The translations under genes and the position numbers were made by a program. Below are positions 7,555 through 12,393 of a stretch of 12,393 nt of DNA, piece after piece (position 1 is the stretch's first letter; each line of letters opens with the position of its first letter). The stretch lies in the NCBI GenBank assembly GCA_047619485.1, contig JBLHKE010000156.1:1-12393 (forward strand). The letters run 5' to 3'. The notes below the pieces were generated by a model. The model had not been told where the DNA came from. It saw only the letters and a list, made by a program, of their open reading frames with translations, and searched no databases. Source of the stretch: JBLHKE01 sp047619485. Lineage in GTDB: Bacteria; Verrucomicrobiota; Verrucomicrobiia; Verrucomicrobiales; DEV007.

Positions 7555-8672
7555 TGGTCTTGAAAGCAACTGCTGCCTTGTCCGTTGCCGCTGCCCTGCT
7601 GGCTGTCTCGCCATCGCTGCGGGCTGGCATGGTGGAGACTGCGGGCGGAATTTTTGAGGGCGAGATCAGTTTCCATGCCGATGCGGTCAAGGTAGGGGGC
7701 AAGCAGATCCCGCTGGCGGACGTGCTCTACCTGCGCGCCGACTCTGCGCCTGCCGTTCCTGCCGAGGGCGATCCTGTACAACTTGTGCACCTCAATAACG
7801 GCGAGGTGCTGGCCGGTGAAATCGTCACCGGATCCGAGAAGAAGGTCGATGTGCGTTGCAAGTGGTTCGGCCTAAAAGCGTTCGCCTTCGACCAGGTGTC
7901 GGTCTTGGAGTTCATGCCGGGCGAGCCGCAAGCTGACACCGCAAAGGCGAAGACGCTCTACCGCAAAACCGCTCAGGCGATTCCCGGCACACTGGTGTGG
8001 ATCGACAAGGACACGGTCGGGATCGACAGCCCGCTCGGCACGGCGAAGATTCCGCGCCTGGGATTGGTGCGCTACGTGATCGACGACAAATCACCCGCGT
8101 CAGCGGCCGAGATCGATGAAGTAGGGCTGGTCGACGGCAACCTATTCCGGGGCAAGCTAAAGGTCGAGGAGGGCAAAGTGAACCTCGAGCATCCAGTGGT
8201 CGGCGCGATGAGTTTTCCGGCTGTCGCCGTGCGCTCGATCGTTCGTCACGCAACGACGATGATCGAGCTCTCCGCGCTGCCGCACGAGATTGTTGAAAAG
8301 GGGGCGGCTGGACTAGCCGCCGGGGAAATGGGCACGGTTCGCGTGGCGCGGGGCGCGGGATTCGTCCGCGCCACGCGGATCGAACCACGAATCAAGATCC
8401 GTTACACCCAGCCGGAACGCGCTGGAAAGAAACTGCTGTTGCGGGCGACCCTCGCCCCGGTCGAATTGGCTCGTGGTGATACGCGAGTCACGATCTCTGT
8501 CGGCGCACAGACGGTGTTCGACAAGACACTCTCGCCCAGCGATGGGCCGCAAGCAATCGAAGTCCAGATCCCAGCGGGCGAACAGTTCGACCTGGCTGTC
8601 GATTTCGGTCCGCTGCTGCGCTTTCCCTGCGGCGCCGTCGTGCAGGACGCTCACCTGATCGTCGCCAACTAG
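7551..8672 (+). CDS. Exported protein of unknown family with four short beta-strand repeats
   Basis: A 373-residue exported protein that I do not recognise as a named family. A signal peptide covers about residues 1-25 (cut after LRA). Four degenerate units of roughly 36-46 residues follow, at about 28-63, 77-122, 139-178 and 191-232. Each reads as a hydrophobic strand, a Gly-containing turn, a second strand, and a closing strand such as IPLADVLYLR, FAFDQVSVLEF, IPRLGLVRYVI or FPAVAVRSIVR. The pattern recalls small Sm-like beta-barrels. Residues from about 247 to the end are also beta-rich, with a late DFGPLLRFPCGAVVQDAHLIV segment that weakly resembles the end of an NPCBM/NEW2 carbohydrate-binding domain. 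The start overlaps the DUF58 stop (ATGA); AAAAGG at 7534-7539 is a weak ribosome site. The vWA gene begins one base after its stop. Lying inside the MoxR operon, it is probably an extracytoplasmic component of that system; this is inference from position. Confidence 0.88.
   Translation: MMVLKATAALSVAAALLAVSPSLRAGMVETAGGIFEGEISFHADAVKVGGKQIPLADVLYLRADSAPAVPAEGDPVQLVHLNNGEVLAGEIVTGSEKKVDVRCKWFGLKAFAFDQVSVLEFMPGEPQADTAKAKTLYRKTAQAIPGTLVWIDKDTVGIDSPLGTAKIPRLGLVRYVIDDKSPASAAEIDEVGLVDGNLFRGKLKVEEGKVNLEHPVVGAMSFPAVAVRSIVRHATTMIELSALPHEIVEKGAAGLAAGEMGTVRVARGAGFVRATRIEPRIKIRYTQPERAGKKLLLRATLAPVELARGDTRVTISVGAQTVFDKTLSPSDGPQAIEVQIPAGEQFDLAVDFGPLLRFPCGAVVQDAHLIVAN
7632..8246 (+). repeat. Four degenerate Sm-like beta repeats in the exported operon protein
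   Basis: The four coding units are at about 7632-7739, 7779-7916, 7965-8084 and 8121-8246. The shared pattern is a GG, NG, PG or DG turn, then a G-E/K/T-hydrophobic strand (FEGEI, LAGEI, PGTLV, FRGKL), then a strand bearing Val or Leu, then a final P- or D-led hydrophobic strand. Identity between copies is low, so the repeat is seen in pattern rather than in bases. Confidence 0.55.
8340..8377 (+). repeat. 12-base perfect inverted repeat inside the exported operon protein gene
   Basis: Left arm CGCGTGGCGCGG (8340-8351) and right arm CCGCGCCACGCG (8366-8377) are exact reverse complements around a 14-base loop, with possible weaker pairs outside the arms. It should form a very stable hairpin in the mRNA. 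It sits in coding sequence between the repeat section and the C-terminal beta domain, and has no following T tract, so it is not a standard terminator. Confidence 0.75.
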
Positions 8673-8673
8673 T

Positions 8674-10875
8674 ATGCAGTTCGTCAACCCATGGCTACTT
8701 GCTGGACTCGCGGGAATCGCCGTTCCGATCGCTATCCACTTGATGAACCGGTTTCGTTACAAGGACGTGGACTGGGCGGCGATGGATTTGTTGCGCAAAG
8801 TGTTAGTGGTGCGCTCGCGGCGCATCCGGCTTGAAGATCTGATTCTGCTGCTGTTGCGCTGTCTGATTGTCGCGCTGTTGGCGCTGGCGATTGCCCGGCC
8901 AGTTTTGACGCCCAAGGGCGGCACTTCGCGCGCGGATGTCGGTGCGGTGATCGCCATAGATGCCTCGTTTAGTATGGCTCACCAACCGGGGGTGTTCTCA
9001 CGTTTCGATCGCGCCAAGGAACGCGTGCAAGAGATCCTCAGCACCCTGAAGCCGGGCGACCCGGTCTCGATCGTGTTGCTCGGGGAACGCCCGCGCGTGC
9101 TGGTGCGCAATTCGGGCTACGAGGCCGATCGAGTGTCCGAATTATTGGAGGCTGCCGAGCCTCTGCCGGAGCGGCTGAACCTCGATCTCTGCCTGGCGGA
9201 ACTCGAGGAACTGGTAAGTGAGATCAAAGCTCCTGCCCGCGAGTGCTACCTGGTGACCGACGCGCAGACGCCCACCTGGGGCGAAGTATCCGAATCGTCC
9301 CGCGCCTCGCTCGATCGCATCGCCGCGGATGGGCGCCTGTTCTACCTTCCGGTGGCCAGTGGAAGTTCCGAAAACTTGGCGGTCACCGCTTTCCGGCAGC
9401 AGTCGGGCATGGTGCGCCAGGGTGCGTTGGCACGCTACGTCGCCGACATCAGCAACAGCGGTAATCAGGCTCGCCAGAACGTGCCGGTCACGCTCTACAA
9501 CGGCGACCAGGTGATCGACCAGCGGATCCTCCCTGAGATCGGTCCCGGCAAAACCGAGTCGATGGCGATGTTTGTGCGCTTCGACGAACCGGGGGCGATC
9601 AGCCTGTCGGCGCGCATCGGCGACGACGAGCTGGCGGCCGACAACGCCCGATTTGCAGTGGCGAACGTGCGCTCTCAGGTGCGCGTGCTGTGCGTGGAAG
9701 GCACCCCTCCGGCAGGTGGATCCGAGGACGAATCCTATTTCCTGCGCGCGGCTCTCGCGCCGCGGAAGAGCGGCGATGAGGTGATCCCGATCGCCATCGA
9801 CCGCGTCGGCTGGCTCGAGCTTTCCAACCGCCGGCTGTCGGACTACGATGTGGTGATGTTAATCGACGTGCCGGAGCTGCGCGAGGATCAGGCGACGGCA
9901 GTCGGCCAATTCGTCGGCGCCGGTGGCGGACTGGTCACCTTCCTCGGACCCAATATCGTCCCGAGCCGGTTGAACCAGAGCATGCGTTTCGAGGGCGGTG
10001 CGCTGTTGCCCGGTAAAGTCCTCGACGCGATCGGCGATGCCTTCGACCTAGCGGCAGGCAGTAGTCTCGAACCGCATACCAGGCATCCACTGGCGCGTGG
10101 TTTGGCGGGGCTGCCAAAGGAGGTGATGGACGAGACTCGCGTGCGCCGATTTTTCCCAGTCGAGCTCGCTGATGGCGGACGCGCGGTGGTCAAGACTGGC
10201 CCGGGCGAAAACGATATCCTGGTGGCCGAGAAAACGCTCGGTCGCGGTAGGGTCGTGCTGTTCACCAGCACCGCCGACCGCGCCTGGACCGACATGGTAA
10301 CCCACCCCTCGTACCCGATCTTGCTGCACGAGACCATCGCCCACCTCGGCCGACAAGGCTTCGAGCGGCCGCTGCTGGTCGGCGCGCCGCTGGTGGTGCC
10401 GCTGCCGCTTCCAGCCAACGCGGCTGCCCCGGAAACGGTGACCTGCCTGGTGCCCGGCGACAACGAGCTCACGGTAAAAACCGCGCGTCGCGACGGGCAA
10501 GTGTTGGCCGATTTTGGACCCGCCGAGCGCGCCGGCATCTACCAAATCCGCTACACCGTGAATGACAGCATCCCGGTGGCGGTGAGCGTTGACCCGGGGG
10601 AATCCGACGCACGCAGTCTCACCGACAAGGCGCTCGACGAAGCCCTGCGCGGCACGAAGATGAAAATCGTGCCAGAGAAAGACGATCTAGGTGCGGCGAT
10701 CCGCCATGGTCGGGTCGGACGAGAGATCTGGCGCGAGCTCTTGTTTGCCGCGCTGCTGCTGTTGTTGATCGAGGCTTACCTATCGCGTCGATTCACGCGC
10801 GGTCTCACTAAGAGGAGCAGTTCCGCGTCGGGACTGACCGGATTGAAAAATGTTAGCACGGGAGGGCGAGCCTGA
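8674..10875 (+). CDS. BatA-like membrane protein with vWA and amidotransferase-like domains
   Basis: A 733-residue membrane protein. The start NPWLLAGLAGIAVPIAIHLMNR followed by a basic segment and a second membrane helix (about 55-78, ending ALAIARPVL) is the BatA/aerotolerance N-terminal signature. A vWA domain begins at about residue 88 with an intact MIDAS motif DASFSM (Asp96, Ser98, Ser100) and a later LVTDAQ strand. A beta-rich Ig-like section spans about 240-330 (GNQARQNVPVTLYNGD). From about residue 332 a Rossmann-like domain resembles class I glutamine amidotransferases (VRVLCVEG, YDVVMLIDVP, VGAGGGLVTFLG), but the nucleophile Cys is absent from the GGG segment. A C-terminal membrane helix lies at about 688-707 (LLFAALLLLLIEAYL), followed by a basic tail. 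The N-terminal helix pair and C-terminal helix fix both ends in the membrane. The gene starts one base after the preceding stop and its TGA shares a base with the next ATG. It is probably the membrane partner of the MoxR/DUF58 pair. Confidence 0.93.
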   Translation: MQFVNPWLLAGLAGIAVPIAIHLMNRFRYKDVDWAAMDLLRKVLVVRSRRIRLEDLILLLLRCLIVALLALAIARPVLTPKGGTSRADVGAVIAIDASFSMAHQPGVFSRFDRAKERVQEILSTLKPGDPVSIVLLGERPRVLVRNSGYEADRVSELLEAAEPLPERLNLDLCLAELEELVSEIKAPARECYLVTDAQTPTWGEVSESSRASLDRIAADGRLFYLPVASGSSENLAVTAFRQQSGMVRQGALARYVADISNSGNQARQNVPVTLYNGDQVIDQRILPEIGPGKTESMAMFVRFDEPGAISLSARIGDDELAADNARFAVANVRSQVRVLCVEGTPPAGGSEDESYFLRAALAPRKSGDEVIPIAIDRVGWLELSNRRLSDYDVVMLIDVPELREDQATAVGQFVGAGGGLVTFLGPNIVPSRLNQSMRFEGGALLPGKVLDAIGDAFDLAAGSSLEPHTRHPLARGLAGLPKEVMDETRVRRFFPVELADGGRAVVKTGPGENDILVAEKTLGRGRVVLFTSTADRAWTDMVTHPSYPILLHETIAHLGRQGFERPLLVGAPLVVPLPLPANAAAPETVTCLVPGDNELTVKTARRDGQVLADFGPAERAGIYQIRYTVNDSIPVAVSVDPGESDARSLTDKALDEALRGTKMKIVPEKDDLGAAIRHGRVGREIWRELLFAALLLLLIEAYLSRRFTRGLTKRSSSASGLTGLKNVSTGGRA
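10861..10865 (+). promoter_or_regulatory. Ribosome binding site GGAGG before the last vWA gene
   Basis: GGAGG lies nine bases before the ATG at 10875, inside the end of the preceding gene. It is the only strong Shine-Dalgarno sequence at any start in the window, and it supports the 10875 start. Confidence 0.75.
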
Positions 10876-12393
10876 TGATGGACTTGCTAGCAGTTGAAGG
10901 TGGCAGCGGTTTCTATTTCCGCTACGGACCGGTCGCTATTGCTCTCGGCGTGTTGATGCCATTGGCCATTCTCTACGCCATCTTCCTCTACCGGCGGCAT
11001 CCGGAGCTCTCGCTTAAACACCGTGTCATCTTAGGCGTTCTGCGCGCGCTGGTTTACGCGGCGATCATCCTGTTGCTGCTCGCCCCGGTGGTTAGCGTAA
11101 CGAAGAAGATCTCGCTGCCAAACAACATCCTCGTGCTGCTGGATGTTTCGGAGAGCATGTCGATCCCGGATCGGCGCAGCGATCCGGGCGAACTGGCCGA
11201 TGCGGCGGCGGCTCTTGGAAAAATTCCGCTCATGGAAATCGCCGACGGGGAAACCCCAGAACTCCCGGTGGGAACACAGTCCGAGGTCGAACAAGTGTCG
11301 CGGCTGGACTTGGCGAAAGGTGTGCTCGGCCTCCCCGAGTTGGAGATGCTGCGCAGCTCAAGCAAGAGCAATAAATTGGCCAGCTATTCTTTCGGGGAAA
11401 AACTCATCCCGTCGAATGGCGACACTACTGGGGGAAATTCGTGGTTCGACACGGCCGAGGCCACCGCCAAATCGAGCCGCCTCGGCGACGCCCTCAGCGA
11501 CGCCATCGACCGTCACGGAGGACAATCGATCACCGGCGTGGTCGTCCTCAGCGATGGCGCTTCTAATGAGGGCATCGAGGTGGTCGAGACCGCCCGGCAA
11601 CTGGGTGATCGATCGATTCCTGTGCACACCATCGGCCTCGGTTTGACCGAGCCCGACGACGTGCGGATCAAGGCCGTGCTGGTCGCCGACACTGTGTTCT
11701 ACAAGGACAGCGTGCCGGTTCGCGTGCTGCTCGAGTCGCACGGATTCCAGGGGCGCGTGGTCGAGTTGGAGTTGACCGTCAATGGCACGCCGGTGGCTAA
11801 CAACAAGCTGGTCCTGCGCGGTGAGCAGTCGGTCGAAGAATTATCGTTCGTCCCCGATCAACAGAGCGGACAGGCGCAGCTGGTCGTCACCGCCTCGGTG
11901 CTGCCCGGTGATGTGGCGCCAGAAAACAACCGCTACGAGCGCAGCATCTCGATCATCGACGACAAGATAAATGTCCTCTACGTCGAGGCCGAGCCGCGGT
12001 GGGAATACCGCTACCTGCGCGCCGTTCTGCTCCGCGACCACCGACTCGAGGTGAAGTTCCTGCAGACCGAGGGCGATCCCGAATTGGCGAGAGCCTCAGA
12101 GCAATATCTCGAGGAGTTCCCGGATGAGCCCGCGGAAACCTTCAAATACGATCTGATCATCGTCGGCGACGTGCCGGCCGAATACTTCACGGCGACGCAG
12201 CTGGCGAACATCGAGGAACTGGTTTCAAAGCGCGGTGGCTCGTTCCTGATGTTGGCCGGTCGCAAACACGCGCCGTCGAGCTACCGCGACTCGCCGATCG
12301 CCAAGCTTCTGCCGGTGAAGATCGGCAGCGGCGGCCACGACCGCATCTCTCCCTCGCTCTACCCGATGCCAACCGAGCGCGGGATGCGCAGCC
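10875..12393 (+). CDS. Membrane vWA protein with amidotransferase-like domain (3' end outside window)
   Basis: The open frame runs for 506 codons to the right edge. Two membrane helices at about residues 18-39 (VAIALGVLMPLAILYAIFLY) and 51-73 (VILGVLRALVYAAIILLLLAP) are followed by a vWA domain with an intact MIDAS motif DVSESM (Asp90, Ser92, Ser94). A VVVLSDGASNEG strand (Asp227) follows, then VHTIGLGL. The usual Thr before the LxxAL helix appears to be Ser201 (SRLGDAL). The MIDAS region holds an insertion of about 60 residues (roughly 100-165) rich in Glu, Pro and Ser. A beta section (VPVRVLLESHGFQGRVVELELTV) leads to a Rossmann-like amidotransferase-related domain (INVLYVEAEPRWEYRYLRAVL, YDLIIVGDVP, KRGGSFLMLAG) with no nucleophile Cys. 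The start ATG shares its A with the preceding TGA and a GGAGG lies upstream. The plan parallels the preceding vWA protein but the N-terminus is not the BatA type. It is probably a second membrane arm of the MoxR system. Confidence 0.9.
   Translation, partial: MMDLLAVEGGSGFYFRYGPVAIALGVLMPLAILYAIFLYRRHPELSLKHRVILGVLRALVYAAIILLLLAPVVSVTKKISLPNNILVLLDVSESMSIPDRRSDPGELADAAAALGKIPLMEIADGETPELPVGTQSEVEQVSRLDLAKGVLGLPELEMLRSSSKSNKLASYSFGEKLIPSNGDTTGGNSWFDTAEATAKSSRLGDALSDAIDRHGGQSITGVVVLSDGASNEGIEVVETARQLGDRSIPVHTIGLGLTEPDDVRIKAVLVADTVFYKDSVPVRVLLESHGFQGRVVELELTVNGTPVANNKLVLRGEQSVEELSFVPDQQSGQAQLVVTASVLPGDVAPENNRYERSISIIDDKINVLYVEAEPRWEYRYLRAVLLRDHRLEVKFLQTEGDPELARASEQYLEEFPDEPAETFKYDLIIVGDVPAEYFTATQLANIEELVSKRGGSFLMLAGRKHAPSSYRDSPIAKLLPVKIGSGGHDRISPSLYPMPTERGMRS

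Noticed and set aside
8303..8321. 7-base inverted repeat GGCGGCT/AGCCGCC in the exported operon protein gene
   Set aside because: It is short, GC-rich and in coding sequence; chance is a sufficient explanation, unlike the 12-base repeat just downstream.
9888..10545. Overlapping - strand frames of 165 and 216 codons inside the BatA-like gene
   Set aside because: No recognisable domain or start signal, and the + strand gene is continuous through the region.

Overview
The window looks like chromosomal DNA from a GC-rich member of the Planctomycetota-Verrucomicrobiota group, most likely Verrucomicrobiota. This is an inference from gene content: a secreted FGE/SUMF1-like domain beginning with a VVVGNPGNPAD-type segment, a secreted LamG protein whose C-terminal tail resembles those of verrucomicrobial exported proteins, a histidine kinase with discoidin-like sensor domains, and a MoxR operon with large BatA-like membrane vWA proteins. 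Several starts lack a Shine-Dalgarno sequence. No rRNA or tRNA was available to place it more exactly. All eight genes read on the + strand and there is almost no non-coding DNA; the longest gap is 103 bases.

Bases 3-1775 hold the 3' part of a membrane sensor histidine kinase (HisKA_3/HATPase_c, NarL-type) whose extracytoplasmic part carries one clear and one probable second discoidin-like domain. After the 103-base gap come two exported modular proteins: a LamG/concanavalin-A-like protein (1879-2874) and an 888-residue protein (2905-5571). The latter joins an FGE-like domain without active-site cysteines, a Pro/Ala linker, a right-handed beta-helix with regularly placed cysteines, and a C-terminal discoidin domain.

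Bases 5613-12393 are a MoxR-type operon: a MoxR AAA+ ATPase, a soluble DUF58 protein, an exported protein of unknown family, and two large membrane-anchored vWA proteins, the last cut by the window edge. Junctions are overlapping or 1 base apart, so these five genes are very probably co-transcribed and translationally coupled. By analogy with other MoxR-vWA systems, the ATPase probably remodels or activates a client through the MIDAS-bearing vWA proteins, with the membrane proteins presenting non-catalytic amidotransferase-like domains. The client is unknown.

The most novel parts are the exported protein at 7551-8672 (four short beta-strand repeats of Sm-like pattern plus a possible NPCBM-like domain), the four-part protein at 2905-5571, and the close linkage of surface lectin-like proteins to the MoxR-vWA machinery. 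No mobile element, CRISPR array, tRNA, rRNA or phage gene was seen.
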